From positions 103,868 to 167,867 of the forward strand of contig CAMBEP010000002.1 of NCBI GenBank assembly GCA_945865635.1: a DNA stretch of 64,000 nucleotides, read 5' to 3'. The DNA is from Candidatus Kuenenia stuttgartensis (GTDB lineage Bacteria; Planctomycetota; Planctomycetia; Isosphaerales; Isosphaeraceae). This document shows, in pieces, positions 25,881-35,406 of this stretch. The notes under the pieces are model-generated. The model was not told the DNA's origin, ran no database searches, and saw nothing but the letters and a program-made list of their open reading frames with translations. The first letter of the stretch is position 1. The number at the start of each line of letters is the position of its first letter. The position numbers and the translations under genes were made by a program.

Positions 25881-26777
25881 ATGTGGACTTTTCGGACTCG
25901 AACTTGGTTTGCATCCACCGCGATGGCCTTGGCCAGTTTGACGGGTCCATATCTTTATGCCCAGAATCCGCCTGCAAGTGGATCAGTGGGGCTCCCTCCG
26001 GTGATCGAAAGCCTTGGGGCCGATGACCCGCCCGATTTGCCGACTAGCTCGACCGATCCCGACTCGGTGACAGCCGCCGTAGAGTCAAACCCGTCAGCTC
26101 CCTTAGCCTCTCCCGTCAGGGCTGGCTCAGGAAGTGTTCTGGATTCTCTCGACAATCTTCCACCAGTCGGCGTTGCTCCGCCTCGACAGCGGGCTTCAAG
26201 CCAGCCATTGACCACAGGCGAACCACTTCGTCCTGGTAGCGGTCCGCAACCTGACCCAATCTCGCCTTCAAGAGTGGTTCGGTTTGGCGATGTGAAATCG
26301 GAGTCGTCGGTTCAGGATCAATTCCGTGATCGTCGCTCGGCCGATCGCAATGCGAAGCCCGGCACCGACACAAACAGCCCGAGCTTTCGGCCTGAAGAAC
26401 CATCGGCCAATCGCCCTAAAACCTTCCTTGAAAAACTCATGCCGTGGCGTCGACCAGCCCTGGAACCGCCATTGATTCGCGACAAAGCGTCTGCCACCGA
26501 CGAATTGGACACCCACGACACGCCATCGACAAGCGGTAAACCTAGAAATCGTGCCGAACTTGCGGACCAGGTGGACACGGAAATCCAGAGACGGGTCGAA
26601 CGTGTGGCCCGCCAGGAAGCAGGCAGCCGGACCAACGAATTGAATGTGGAAGTTGTCAATCGGGAGGTCTATATCCGAGCACGCCCCATGTGGTTCTGGC
26701 AGAGGCGTCAGTTGAGCGAGGACCTTCAAAAACTCCCGGGAATCGACTCCAAGAGACTTCATGTGACCGTTTATTGA
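25881..26777 (+). CDS. Exported protein with Pro/Ser-rich linker and C-terminal BON-like domain
   Basis: About 298 residues. An N-terminal signal peptide (core STAMALASLTGPYLYAQ) is followed by a long low-complexity region rich in Pro, Ser, Asp and Arg (about residues 25-215). The C-terminal 60 residues (RVERVARQEAGSRTNELNVEVVNREVYIRARP) look like a BON-type alpha-beta unit, a fold found in periplasmic and outer-membrane-associated proteins. The ATG at 25881 was chosen because it gives a clean signal peptide and has GAGG upstream; the frame is also open from 25776. Function unknown. Confidence 0.7.
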   Translation: MWTFRTRTWFASTAMALASLTGPYLYAQNPPASGSVGLPPVIESLGADDPPDLPTSSTDPDSVTAAVESNPSAPLASPVRAGSGSVLDSLDNLPPVGVAPPRQRASSQPLTTGEPLRPGSGPQPDPISPSRVVRFGDVKSESSVQDQFRDRRSADRNAKPGTDTNSPSFRPEEPSANRPKTFLEKLMPWRRPALEPPLIRDKASATDELDTHDTPSTSGKPRNRAELADQVDTEIQRRVERVARQEAGSRTNELNVEVVNREVYIRARPMWFWQRRQLSEDLQKLPGIDSKRLHVTVY

Positions 26778-26790
26778 TGCACGAATTGGT

Positions 26791-27366
26791 TCATTCGCGA
26801 ATGGAACAGGCCAGCATCTTGTTTTTTACTTCCCGCATTTTCAGCGGCTTGCGAAGAATTTCATATCTTTGACGGATATCGTCTGAGACAGAATCTTCCA
26901 GTTTTAATTGTTTAGGGCCAAGCAAAAGCAAGCCTCTGGGCGACTTGCGACCGATCGACGAAACCCGGTCGATTTCGAAGAAAACTTCAAGTGATTCCCG
27001 TCCCTGACCATCAGCATCATAAACTATGAATTCAGGCGACCGCTCGCGTGCCATTTCCAGGGCGGTCTCGGAAGTTTTCACCATTCGGGCCCGCCAGCCA
27101 AGCTTATCGAATGTCTTTCGAAATTCTACCTGAATTTCTTCCTGAGCTTCCACACACAAGACAAGCGATTGCGCTTGGTCCGCCAATGCTGCTCCAAGCG
27201 ATTCCTGTTTCGCTGATTCTTGATCAACCAGAGGCACTTCCACTGAGGAAGGCCCTCCGCCCGCAAGCCATTTGTGAAGCTCTGAGGTATCATACAAATC
27301 ACTTGAATCATTCTGTCCGCTTGAATCTACCTCTCTGGCAGGTAGGATTTTTTCCACTTTTTCCAT
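26791..27366 (-). CDS. Response-regulator receiver-like protein, atypical
   Basis: A 191-residue soluble protein. After a poorly conserved acidic N-terminal 65 residues, a receiver-like fold is visible: strand SLVLCVEAQEEI, helix EFRKTFDKLGWRARMVKTSETAL, then EFIVYDADGQG with an Asp at the phospho-acceptor position, strand LLLLG, and late YEILRKPLKMREVKNKM with the conserved Lys-Pro. The usual acidic pair after strand 1 is only partly kept and the Thr/Ser after strand 4 is not obvious, so phosphorylation is uncertain. No histidine kinase gene is adjacent. The gene converges with the BON-like protein gene, 13 bases apart. Confidence 0.6.
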   Translation of the reverse strand: MEKVEKILPAREVDSSGQNDSSDLYDTSELHKWLAGGGPSSVEVPLVDQESAKQESLGAALADQAQSLVLCVEAQEEIQVEFRKTFDKLGWRARMVKTSETALEMARERSPEFIVYDADGQGRESLEVFFEIDRVSSIGRKSPRGLLLLGPKQLKLEDSVSDDIRQRYEILRKPLKMREVKNKMLACSIRE

Positions 27367-27447
27367 GATTCACAACCTTTTTTGAGTCAGTTTGAGGCAT
27401 CGTCCATACGAATATCGATCGGCCTCAAACCATGGTTTGTTGACACC

Positions 27448-28749
27448 TTAATGAAATACGCTGGAAAGTGTTGATTGGGACTCTCGCCGCCTGTTTTTTC
27501 GATCCCGCAGGTGCGACACTCCAAGTCCTGCCAGAATCGCAAGCGCTGGAACGATAGGGGCTCGCATCCGAATATCCGTCCAATACACAAAGTGTACAGC
27601 ACAAAGGCCTGCAACCGAACTGACTATCGCTAGATTTGGCCATTCGAATATTTTTTGTTGAAAACATGCGATCGTAACAATCGCCCAAAATGGGATGGTC
27701 CAGAAGGCCGAAACCATCCGCACTTTCCAACCATAGACTGAGGCCGATGGTGCAACGGCCCAAAATCGCGACTGGCGGTCCAGGCAAGCCTTAAGGAATG
27801 AGATCGGCTCTGACCTGATGAAGGCCCAGGTCTTCGATTTCAGGTATCGATCGGCCTCCGGTTCGGTCATGCCCAAGGTGGGTGTCCCGATGGAATCCAT
27901 CCAAGCCTGCTGGCGAGGCCCGCTCCAAACCGCATTGCCGGGGCCAAACAAGACCTCCTCGTAATACACTGGATTATTCGCCAGAGCAAATGTGTAACCG
28001 CCATGTGTCGTCGTCCAGACTGGCTCGCCAAAAACCATCCAGTTTCTTGCAGCCCAAGGGCTGAGCAAAGCCAGGGTCCCAACACTCATCTTCATGCAGT
28101 CGATCATATTACGCTTTAGAGAAGAACGATCCGACGAAACCACTCTGGCCAGCATGACGAGCGTGGAGCAGGCCAAAAGGCTAGGCCTGCACAGCGCTGC
28201 CAAGCCAAAGACCAAACCCGCGACTGAGAACTGGCCCCGAACCGACCAGTACAAACCATATGCAACCATAAATGCAGCAAGTGTTTCCGTCATAGGCAGC
28301 GACGCCTGACCAACTAAAACTGGATCCAAAGCCGCCAGAACCCCCGCTATCATGATGGATAAAGAGTCGGAATCAGGCCGCTTTTCTGGCCTAGCCAGCA
28401 AGATGCGTGTTATGGCCATGACCAACCAGACCGTGGCGGCTCCGATCGCCGACTGGACGATCAGCAATGCCACTTTGAATGCCATTCCCGCCCCAAACCA
28501 CCCAACCAACGGGGCCAGCAATATCGGGTAAAGTGGAGGTCTGTAAGCGGTTGCAACACCGTTGTAAACAAACCCCTCACCTAGCCATAAAGAGCGGGCG
28601 AATGGGAGGTATTGATCCGGATCGCTGATATCCTGTTGAATCCTGGCAAGCCCAAGGCCGATTCTTGCCAGAAAACCGATTGCGGAAATCACCAGAAAGA
28701 ACCAGAGAAATCGCTTGTTAATGGTTTTCGCAGATGATGTTGTGTTCAT
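27448..28749 (-). CDS. Membrane glycosyltransferase, GT39/ArnT-like (PMT_2)
   Basis: A 433-residue protein with about ten transmembrane helices. After the first helix comes DPDQYLPFARSLWLGEGFVYNG and TAYRPPLYPILLAP, the luminal loop with acidic residues and Arg-Pro-Pro characteristic of the ArnT/PMT_2 group. These enzymes transfer sugar from polyprenyl-phosphate donors on the periplasmic side. The acceptor is unknown. It lies 40 bases downstream of the GT4 glycosyltransferase and flippase genes on the same strand, so it probably belongs to one envelope polysaccharide or protein glycosylation operon. Confidence 0.82.
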   Translation of the reverse strand: MNTTSSAKTINKRFLWFFLVISAIGFLARIGLGLARIQQDISDPDQYLPFARSLWLGEGFVYNGVATAYRPPLYPILLAPLVGWFGAGMAFKVALLIVQSAIGAATVWLVMAITRILLARPEKRPDSDSLSIMIAGVLAALDPVLVGQASLPMTETLAAFMVAYGLYWSVRGQFSVAGLVFGLAALCRPSLLACSTLVMLARVVSSDRSSLKRNMIDCMKMSVGTLALLSPWAARNWMVFGEPVWTTTHGGYTFALANNPVYYEEVLFGPGNAVWSGPRQQAWMDSIGTPTLGMTEPEADRYLKSKTWAFIRSEPISFLKACLDRQSRFWAVAPSASVYGWKVRMVSAFWTIPFWAIVTIACFQQKIFEWPNLAIVSSVAGLCAVHFVYWTDIRMRAPIVPALAILAGLGVSHLRDRKNRRRESQSTLSSVFH

Positions 28750-28789
28750 ATTTTTGATCGTTTACATCGACTTTGCCAGGATGTGTGAC

Positions 28790-30034
28790 TTAAAAATGGA
28801 CGGAAACCTGCGATGGATTCGACTTTGAACGAGCCGAGTCGATCATCTCAAAATATTGGGCCAAATGTGCAGATTCGGACCAATCCACCGATCTCAAATG
28901 ATAGCCTCGATCCGCCAACTGTTGGCGATGCTGAGGGTTGTTGACGATCGAAAGGATCGATTGACGAAGTTCTTCCGAAGTGTCGTAACCCAGGCCCCCT
29001 CCTGAGATTTCACCAGTTTCGGCAATCGCCCCACCGCCTCGGTGCACGATGACTGGAGTCTTCACAGCAAACGCTTCAAGGACAACGTAGCCAAAGGTTT
29101 CAGGAAACAAGGATGGCACAACCACGGCCTTTGCATGATGAAACAGTTGAATCAACTCCCGACGGCCACACAAGCCGACAAACTGAACATTCGACAAGCC
29201 CGCCGCCATCTGCCGCAATTCCTGCTCATAAGGACCAGTTCCTGCTATTTTTAGGTCCATTTCAGGCAGCTTGGCCATGAGTGGAATCAGAGTCTGAAAG
29301 CCTTTCATCCGGACCAAGCGACCGGCAGAAGCGATATAAGGCCTGCCCATGTTGATGGTTGGCTCATTTTCAGCACCCTCGGACCAATCTTCAGGCAGGA
29401 AGTAGGGCAAGTGCCTCGCTGAAACCTTTAGCCCAAGTGGTTTGTGTCGATTGAGTGTATCAAGTGAAGGAAAGATCAAGTAGTCCAGGTTCTGGATTTT
29501 TCGGTCGATCAATCCTGTGTATCTCCAATATTGTGGCGGGCGGCCACTGCTTAAGCAACATCGTATACAAGTCTTTTTATCACAAGTTTTTTCATTGTTT
29601 TTCCAGAGCAGATGCATTGGGCATTGGAGCCAGTGCTCGTGTGCGGTCATCAGCCGAACGGAGCTGGAACCGTAATCCAGAATGCCTGGCCCGCCCACGA
29701 GTGAAATGTTATGAAAATGAACGACATCAGGATTGATATCGGCGAGCAGTCGGCGGATTTTGCAAAGCTTCAACCAAGGTCGGCCCGAGGCTTGGGTTGC
29801 AATTGGCGAGAGGATTCCAAACCGACTCTCAAGTGGATGCAGTGTAACGCCTTGAGTCGGCTCATAAAGCCTCTCTGGGTGATCGCCACGAACGGCCTCG
29901 AAAGCATCGCGGCAGTAGATAATATGCACGTCGTGCCCCCGACGAGCCAGAGCTCGGGCAAGCCGGTCGACATAAGCGGCATCGCCACCAAAACTATGAG
30001 CCCCAAAAAAAGTCGAAACCATGCAGAATTTCAT
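28790..30034 (-). CDS. Glycosyltransferase family 4
   Basis: A 414-residue GT-B fold enzyme. The N-terminal domain begins CMVSTFFGAHSFGGDAAYV, with Gly-rich first loop and donor/acceptor entry. The middle has a Cys-rich insertion (residues about 155-170, CDKKTCIRCCL) that is often seen in planctomycete and cyanobacterial members. The C-terminal Rossmann domain carries YIASAGRLVRMKGFQTLI and the nucleotide-sugar site VVPSLFPETFGYVVLEAFAVKTPVI with the EX7E motif. It is predicted to extend a lipid-linked glycan on the cytoplasmic side. Its start overlaps the flippase stop by ATGA, implying coupling. Confidence 0.92.
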   Translation of the reverse strand: MKFCMVSTFFGAHSFGGDAAYVDRLARALARRGHDVHIIYCRDAFEAVRGDHPERLYEPTQGVTLHPLESRFGILSPIATQASGRPWLKLCKIRRLLADINPDVVHFHNISLVGGPGILDYGSSSVRLMTAHEHWLQCPMHLLWKNNEKTCDKKTCIRCCLSSGRPPQYWRYTGLIDRKIQNLDYLIFPSLDTLNRHKPLGLKVSARHLPYFLPEDWSEGAENEPTINMGRPYIASAGRLVRMKGFQTLIPLMAKLPEMDLKIAGTGPYEQELRQMAAGLSNVQFVGLCGRRELIQLFHHAKAVVVPSLFPETFGYVVLEAFAVKTPVIVHRGGGAIAETGEISGGGLGYDTSEELRQSILSIVNNPQHRQQLADRGYHLRSVDWSESAHLAQYFEMIDSARSKSNPSQVSVHF

Positions 30035-31584
30035 CGTATCGAATCCGGTCTGGTTCGATTTTCAAGCAATCTGCTTGGTACAGGCCCGAGGCCAATCGGA
30101 TTCACGGGAACAGGTTTAGAGCCATCGATGGTCTTGTGCAGGTCAGCCTGTGCGGGTCTTCGGTCTAAGAATCCAATAATTGCGATCAGAACCAGGAAGC
30201 AGGCCAGACCAATCAATGCCGGTTTCTGACTCTTTTTTGAAGAATTTCGAGAGCCATCAAGACTCTGATTCCCTTTGGGCAGTTCCGGCGAGTGGACCAA
30301 ATGGCCTGTCCATAAAGCCATGATCATGGATACACATACCATGGCACAACTTGTACCAATCAAGCCTTTCCAGAAATGCATGAAAATCACCATCGGCAAG
30401 GCCACAATCACGCACTTGACCAAGACGCGCAAGCCCTCACGCTCCCGGTGCGAGGCCACTAAAGTTGTTATATGAATAGAGCTTACAGCAAGAAGGGGGA
30501 CTCGCCAGATACCGATCGCCAAAAGCGGCCATGCTTCGTCAAATTCCATCGTAAACAGGGTGTCGATCACGTATCGACTCACAAGGCTGACCAGCATCGT
30601 GCAGGGCACAATCACACAAAGGGCCAGCCTGACAATTCGAAGAATGCTTGCCGACCGGTTTTCATTATCCGGAGACGATGATCGAACCAGATACGGCAAA
30701 AGGACTTGTTGAAATATCAGGCCAAATGTCACAGCCGCTGTGACCAATCGGTGGGGGGCCCCATAAAGGCCAACCATGCTCCAGGTGTCCGTCACGCCGA
30801 CAATCACCACATCCAGTGATGAAAGAATGACCTGTGCAAGCTGAATTCCCAGAACGCTTTTGCCTTGGGATAAAACGGCAGCGCCAAATCTCCGCCCATG
30901 TCGCCAGCGCGGCCTGGGGATGCCGAACTCCAGAGAATATCGAGCCCAGACAATCATGATTCCAAGAAATTCCGCACCTGCCAACAGCCAGGGAACCCAT
31001 TCCAATCGCGATCGATCCTGAACCCAAAACCAGACTCCACAAGCATATAAACAACTTCGAACCACAAGCGACAACGCCACGATTCCAGGCTTTTCGCGGC
31101 CCCTGAAAACATTGTCGAGCCCCAAGGCGGTGGTCATAAGCAGTGCCCCATAGGAACAAAGCATGACCCGATCGTGCCATTGACGGAAAATGACAAGAGA
31201 GAGGATCGCAAGAAACAACCATAAGACTATCGCTAAAAACAGTTTAAGGGAAAGAAACGCATTCACAAGCCGTGGTTTTGGACGCGGCCTTTTAGCCACT
31301 TCGCGGCAGAAAACCAGCTCCACTCCGTCTCTGAGTACAAATATCAGCCAGAAAACAATGTTGAATGAGAATTCAATCCGGCCATAACCGTCACGCCCAA
31401 CCCGGCGAGCAAGCTCTACCACTACGACCAATGAAATCAGTCGACAGATCACTTCTGCCAAACTTAAAATTGCGAATTGCGAAACCAGCCGCTTCAAATT
31501 GCGATGGCCACTATCCGCAACAGCTTTTGCAGCAGTGTATTGCGAACCCTTTGTGATATCGGTTGCAGCAGCGTCAACTGGCAC
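30031..31584 (-). CDS. Polysaccharide flippase (Wzx/MATE-like)
   Basis: A roughly 517-residue membrane protein with about twelve to fourteen helices. The first domain contains LAEVICRLISLVVVVELARRVGRDGYGRIEFS, the Wzx (polysaccharide biosynthesis protein) signature in which helices 1-2 flank a basic loop with Gly-Tyr-Gly. A basic cytoplasmic segment, EVAKRPRPKPRLVNAFLSLK, follows. It is expected to flip undecaprenyl-linked oligosaccharides across the inner membrane. I place the start at the GTG at 31582-31584, which has AAGGAGG seven bases upstream; the frame is open to a GTG at 31602. It overlaps the downstream glycosyltransferase gene by four bases. Confidence 0.87.
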   Translation of the reverse strand: MPVDAAATDITKGSQYTAAKAVADSGHRNLKRLVSQFAILSLAEVICRLISLVVVVELARRVGRDGYGRIEFSFNIVFWLIFVLRDGVELVFCREVAKRPRPKPRLVNAFLSLKLFLAIVLWLFLAILSLVIFRQWHDRVMLCSYGALLMTTALGLDNVFRGREKPGIVALSLVVRSCLYACGVWFWVQDRSRLEWVPWLLAGAEFLGIMIVWARYSLEFGIPRPRWRHGRRFGAAVLSQGKSVLGIQLAQVILSSLDVVIVGVTDTWSMVGLYGAPHRLVTAAVTFGLIFQQVLLPYLVRSSSPDNENRSASILRIVRLALCVIVPCTMLVSLVSRYVIDTLFTMEFDEAWPLLAIGIWRVPLLAVSSIHITTLVASHREREGLRVLVKCVIVALPMVIFMHFWKGLIGTSCAMVCVSMIMALWTGHLVHSPELPKGNQSLDGSRNSSKKSQKPALIGLACFLVLIAIIGFLDRRPAQADLHKTIDGSKPVPVNPIGLGPVPSRLLENRTRPDSIR

Positions 31585-31801
31585 CCGAAACCCTCCTTGC
31601 ACGGGTCATCTGAGCCAGCCCTGAATCCATTCTGATCGATTACAGGCAAGGCCCATCTCATTTTTGAAGAATGCATTTTGGATAGATCCAGCAGATTTGT
31701 CCAGCCCTGACTTACCAATTTCGCAGGTCTGTCAAGTCAGTTCTGCTCTGGAATTGCATCTCGATTTCAGGCATTGTTCCGAGTCGCAAACCGACTTTCA
31801 A

Positions 31802-32737
31802 TCAAGATGCTTTGGGTGGTGGCGAAATGCCCATCTCTTTCATAAGCATTTTCAGGTCATCCCAAGTCTCCTTCTTGGCGGGCGGGTTGTACAGAAGATA
31901 GGCTGGGTGGTAAGTGACCATGGTGGGTATCTCCCGATAACGGAACCATCGCTGGCGTAGGGATTTCATGGGCAGAGAGGTCTGGAGCAGGGCCGTCACG
32001 GCCACCTTGCCCAAGAGGCAGATAAACTCTGGCCTGACAATCTCAATCTGGCGATCCAGATACCCGACACAATTGGCCATTTCGGTATTGCTGGGTGTCC
32101 TGTTTTCTGGCGGGCGACACTTAAGCACATTTGCAATATAGACTTCCGACCGCGATAGACCCATGCCTTTTGTAATGATGTCGGTCACCAACTGGCCAGC
32201 CCGGCCCACGAATGGCTCACCCAGTCGGTCCTCATCTGCGCCGGGTGCCTCGCCCACAAACATCAGCCGGGCGGTCGGTGACCCGGATTGAAAAACGGTT
32301 TGGGTTCGTGTCGAGGCCAACTCTGGGCAACGCTCGCAGCATGCCACTTCCGCAGCCAGAGAAGTGAGGACCTGAAGGCGTTCATTGATTGGTATCACAT
32401 GCATCTCAAAAGGTTTACGGTAAAGTGCGAATGTAGAAGGAACTGGTGGCTGGGCGGCGCTGGGCGGACGCTTGGCAGGCGCAGTGGAAGGACGAGAAAC
32501 GGGTTCGGCTGGCTTCTGGACGACCTCAATCCGAGGAGCCTCAGGCGGCCGTAATACAGCGGCAACGACCGGGCTGAGATCGATCAAATTTTCGGATTGG
32601 GAAGGTTGGGTACGGATCGGCTTGATTAATGCCGGTGGCTCCCAGGATCCAATGGGAATATCCAACAACCCGGCCCGGCGTAGAGATTCCAAGTGGGATT
32701 TCAGTTGTCGCCAGAGGTCGATCGAATCGGTTGCCAT
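31802..32737 (-). CDS. Family 4 uracil-DNA glycosylase with Fe-S cluster
   Basis: Removes uracil from DNA. The catalytic domain occupies the C-terminal 200 residues: CERCPEL (first two cluster Cys), FVGEAPGADEDRLGEPFVGRAG (motif A with the active-site Glu), VLKCRPPENRTPSNTE and a further Cys in NCVGYLD completing the 4Fe-4S ligand set, and YHPAYLL (motif B His). The N-terminal 110 residues are a Pro-rich, low-complexity extension (PSTAPAKRPPSAAQPP) not needed for activity; such extensions are common in bacterial members. The ATG at 32735-32737 was chosen; a longer frame to 32845 overlaps the upstream gene. Confidence 0.95.
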   Translation of the reverse strand: MATDSIDLWRQLKSHLESLRRAGLLDIPIGSWEPPALIKPIRTQPSQSENLIDLSPVVAAVLRPPEAPRIEVVQKPAEPVSRPSTAPAKRPPSAAQPPVPSTFALYRKPFEMHVIPINERLQVLTSLAAEVACCERCPELASTRTQTVFQSGSPTARLMFVGEAPGADEDRLGEPFVGRAGQLVTDIITKGMGLSRSEVYIANVLKCRPPENRTPSNTEMANCVGYLDRQIEIVRPEFICLLGKVAVTALLQTSLPMKSLRQRWFRYREIPTMVTYHPAYLLYNPPAKKETWDDLKMLMKEMGISPPPKAS

Positions 32738-32784
32738 GTTTAAGTCGATCCTGCAATCGTTTTTAACAATAAAATGGATTCTGA

Positions 32785-33819
32785 TCAGGGTTTTGGGACA
32801 CGTTTCTGAGGCGCTCCATTCAGCCGAAACGACTCGGCTTGCCACTTCTTCCAGCTCTGTACATCATACCCGAAATCCTCGCCGGTGAGTTGCACCAGTG
32901 ACGCCAAAACGGCTGGATTTGGGAACGCCTCTCGGCCCGATCTCAAGACAGGCGTGAGTTGTACGGAATTGGGTGCACCACCTCCACCCATCGACAAACT
33001 GTTCCCAACAGGAATGATATTCTGCCCATATGCAACCACCCCAGGCCCCACAACTGGAACCGGCACAGAGACATAACCATCAACACTGCCAACAGATAGG
33101 CCGCCACCACCACCATTGCCGGCCGAGACCCGTTCGGGCACCCATTCAACACGCCTGGAGAGCCTAATGGGTGCCAGTTGATCAATCAGATCCGGGATCC
33201 AGTCACGTAACCCGAGATCGGCAGACGACATGGCTCCGAGCCCGGCCCTGACGGGATTCTTGGACGTGACGGCCACTTTGATATGACGGATGAAACGGTC
33301 GTAACCAGCTTTATCCTGACGAGTTTCGATCTGCTTGATGAGTCCGCGGCGAACCTCGGGTTCAGGCTCGATCAAGAGGCGCTCGGCAAGGGCAACCCAA
33401 GCCAAATCATCGTCCAGATTCGCCAGAGCCCGATCCAGCAAAAGACGAATCGGCGCCGATTCCTTGCCCATGACTTCAAGCATGGGGCCGAGGGCCGAGG
33501 GGTCGTTGGTCTGCAGAATCATGGCTTCGATTTTGTCAACTTCTGCGGCATTTGCCGTTTTCAACTTCTTGACAGCGTTCTGATAACGTCGAATCCAGGT
33601 CTCGCGAATCTTTTGTTTCTCGGCTTTGGAAAGCGGCTTCTGAGCCTTGTCCGACTCACTTGCTCCGACCTTGAGCTTCTTTTCCTGATTCTGACTCGCC
33701 TCAGGCTTTCCAGACGCTTGATCCTGAGCTATCGAAGCTCGGCCTGTCAAATTCCCAATCAGCAGAACCAGACAAAATAAAGCCTTCCCCCGGACAATCT
33801 GACGGTTCCAGAGGATCAT
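32785..33819 (-). CDS. Exported hypothetical protein with HEAT-like helical region
   Basis: A 344-residue protein with N-terminal signal peptide (core LFCLVLLIGNLTGRASIAQ), a Lys/Glu-rich charged segment, then helical repeats (LGPMLEVMGKESAPIRLLLDRALAN, AWVALAERLLIEPEPEVRRGLIKQIE) resembling HEAT repeats up to about residue 215. A Gly/Val-rich stretch follows (GNGGGGGLSVGSVDGYVSV). The C-terminus ends with a conserved-looking EDFGYDVQSWKKWQ motif found in several planctomycete HEAT-repeat proteins. A periplasmic protein-interaction role is inferred. It sits just upstream of the uracil-DNA glycosylase gene on the same strand. Confidence 0.7.
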   Translation of the reverse strand: MILWNRQIVRGKALFCLVLLIGNLTGRASIAQDQASGKPEASQNQEKKLKVGASESDKAQKPLSKAEKQKIRETWIRRYQNAVKKLKTANAAEVDKIEAMILQTNDPSALGPMLEVMGKESAPIRLLLDRALANLDDDLAWVALAERLLIEPEPEVRRGLIKQIETRQDKAGYDRFIRHIKVAVTSKNPVRAGLGAMSSADLGLRDWIPDLIDQLAPIRLSRRVEWVPERVSAGNGGGGGLSVGSVDGYVSVPVPVVGPGVVAYGQNIIPVGNSLSMGGGGAPNSVQLTPVLRSGREAFPNPAVLASLVQLTGEDFGYDVQSWKKWQAESFRLNGAPQKRVPKP

Positions 33820-34105
33820 GGCCAGACTCCCATCTTGAATTGATTTGACTTGGAACAGCTTTTAATGGCAAACAGGCCGTATGCATTTTCCTATGGTTTA
33901 TTAATCCGCAAAAGGGACTCCAAGTCAAACACTTTCAGCAAAATTCAAGAAAATCCTATTCCTAATAACGTGCGGAATCCCGATCTCTCGCGGAATCGAG
34001 AAAAACAGGGACCAACCAATTGACTGGGTCTTAAAATCTTCGTACCAATGCAGTGATGCGAATTTTATGGATCACTCGTCCACCATTTCCGGAATCAAGC
34101 CCGCC

Positions 34106-35236
34106 ATGAATCTCCACAGAGCTCTAGTCGCCAGTTTAATCGCTTTGGTCACCTCGTCGGCAACCTGGGCCGACGAACCCGCAGCCCGCAAGATCACATC
34201 GCCGATCGGGAACGGATCGCAAGGCTTTTCAGGCGACGGGGGGCCGGCGAAATCGGCCATGCTTGACCAGCCTTTTGATGTCACGTTTGATGCACAAGGT
34301 CGAATCCTGTTTTCCGACACGTTCAACCATCGAATTCGCCGCTTTGACCCGAAATCGGGACGGATTCAGACCGTGGCAGGCTCTGGCAAGAAAGGGTTTT
34401 CGGGCGATGGAGGGGCATCTCTGGGTGCGTCCATGAACGAGCCTTATGGAGTGAAGATCGATCAGAACGAGAATCTGTATATTGTTGACAGGCTTAACTT
34501 TCGAGTACGTCGTACGAATCTGAAAACAGGCCTGATGGAAACTGTGGCCGGCAATGGAGAGCCGAAATACAGTGGCGATGGCGGCCCCGCAACCAAGGCT
34601 GGGCTGATGGAGCCAAACGGGATTGCACTTGGGTCGGGGCCCAATGGGGCGGATACAAGGCTTTACATCGCAGATGTTCGAGGCCACCGGATTCGGGTGG
34701 TCGACTTAAAAACCGGCTTGATGGAAACCTTTGCAGGCACAGGCAAAGCCAAGCACGACGGCGATGGTGGGCCAGCCTCTGCCGCGAGCATCTTTGGTGC
34801 CAGGGCCGTGGCCGTTGGGCCCAATGGCGATGTCTTCATTCTTGAGCGGGAAGGGCATAGCCTGCGGGTCGTGGATTCGAAATCAGGAGTGATTCGTACC
34901 ATTGCCGGCACTGGCATGAAAGGCGACAGCGGCGATGGCGGACCAGCGATCAAGGCCAGATTTAATGGCCCAAAGGAGCTTTGCGTATCGCCCGACGGGT
35001 CGGCGGTCTATGTTGTGGATACAGAGAATCATAAAATTCGTCGGGTAGACCTCAAGAATGGCCTGATCACAACCGTTGCAGGCAATGGCCAGCGCGGCCC
35101 ATCCGGAGATAATGGGCCTGCAACAGAGGCCCAAATGGACCGTCCCCATGGGGTCTCAGTCGACACTCAAAACATTATTTGGATTGGTGATACAAACAAT
35201 CACAGAATTCGTCGGGTGAGCGGTTCGGGGGACTGA
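34106..35236 (+). CDS. Exported NHL-repeat beta-propeller protein
   Basis: About 376 residues with a signal peptide (core LVASLIALVTSSATWA) and six to seven repeats of about 55 residues built on the pattern GFSGDGGPA ... DPYGV/NGI ... YIVD ... HRIRRVD ... GLMETVAGNG. This is the NHL-type six-bladed propeller in the secreted subgroup with 'GDGGPA' blades, very common in planctomycetes. The fold usually mediates protein or ligand binding, and no catalytic residues are apparent. The ATG at 34106 gives a clean signal peptide; an ATG at 34067 in frame would add 13 polar residues. Function unknown. Confidence 0.88.
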   Translation: MNLHRALVASLIALVTSSATWADEPAARKITSPIGNGSQGFSGDGGPAKSAMLDQPFDVTFDAQGRILFSDTFNHRIRRFDPKSGRIQTVAGSGKKGFSGDGGASLGASMNEPYGVKIDQNENLYIVDRLNFRVRRTNLKTGLMETVAGNGEPKYSGDGGPATKAGLMEPNGIALGSGPNGADTRLYIADVRGHRIRVVDLKTGLMETFAGTGKAKHDGDGGPASAASIFGARAVAVGPNGDVFILEREGHSLRVVDSKSGVIRTIAGTGMKGDSGDGGPAIKARFNGPKELCVSPDGSAVYVVDTENHKIRRVDLKNGLITTVAGNGQRGPSGDNGPATEAQMDRPHGVSVDTQNIIWIGDTNNHRIRRVSGSGD

Positions 35237-35406
35237 TGCAAAGCCAAAACAGGGATTGTGGCTTCCAAAAAACATGGCAAATCAAATCCTTATTAGTGTA
35301 CGATACTGTTCGTAGCCGACATGACAAATTCGCAAGCTCTCTGTGATGTCACAAGCAGGTAAGAGAATCTCGCAGGATCTTTTTCAAAAACTGGCCCACT
35401 ACACGC

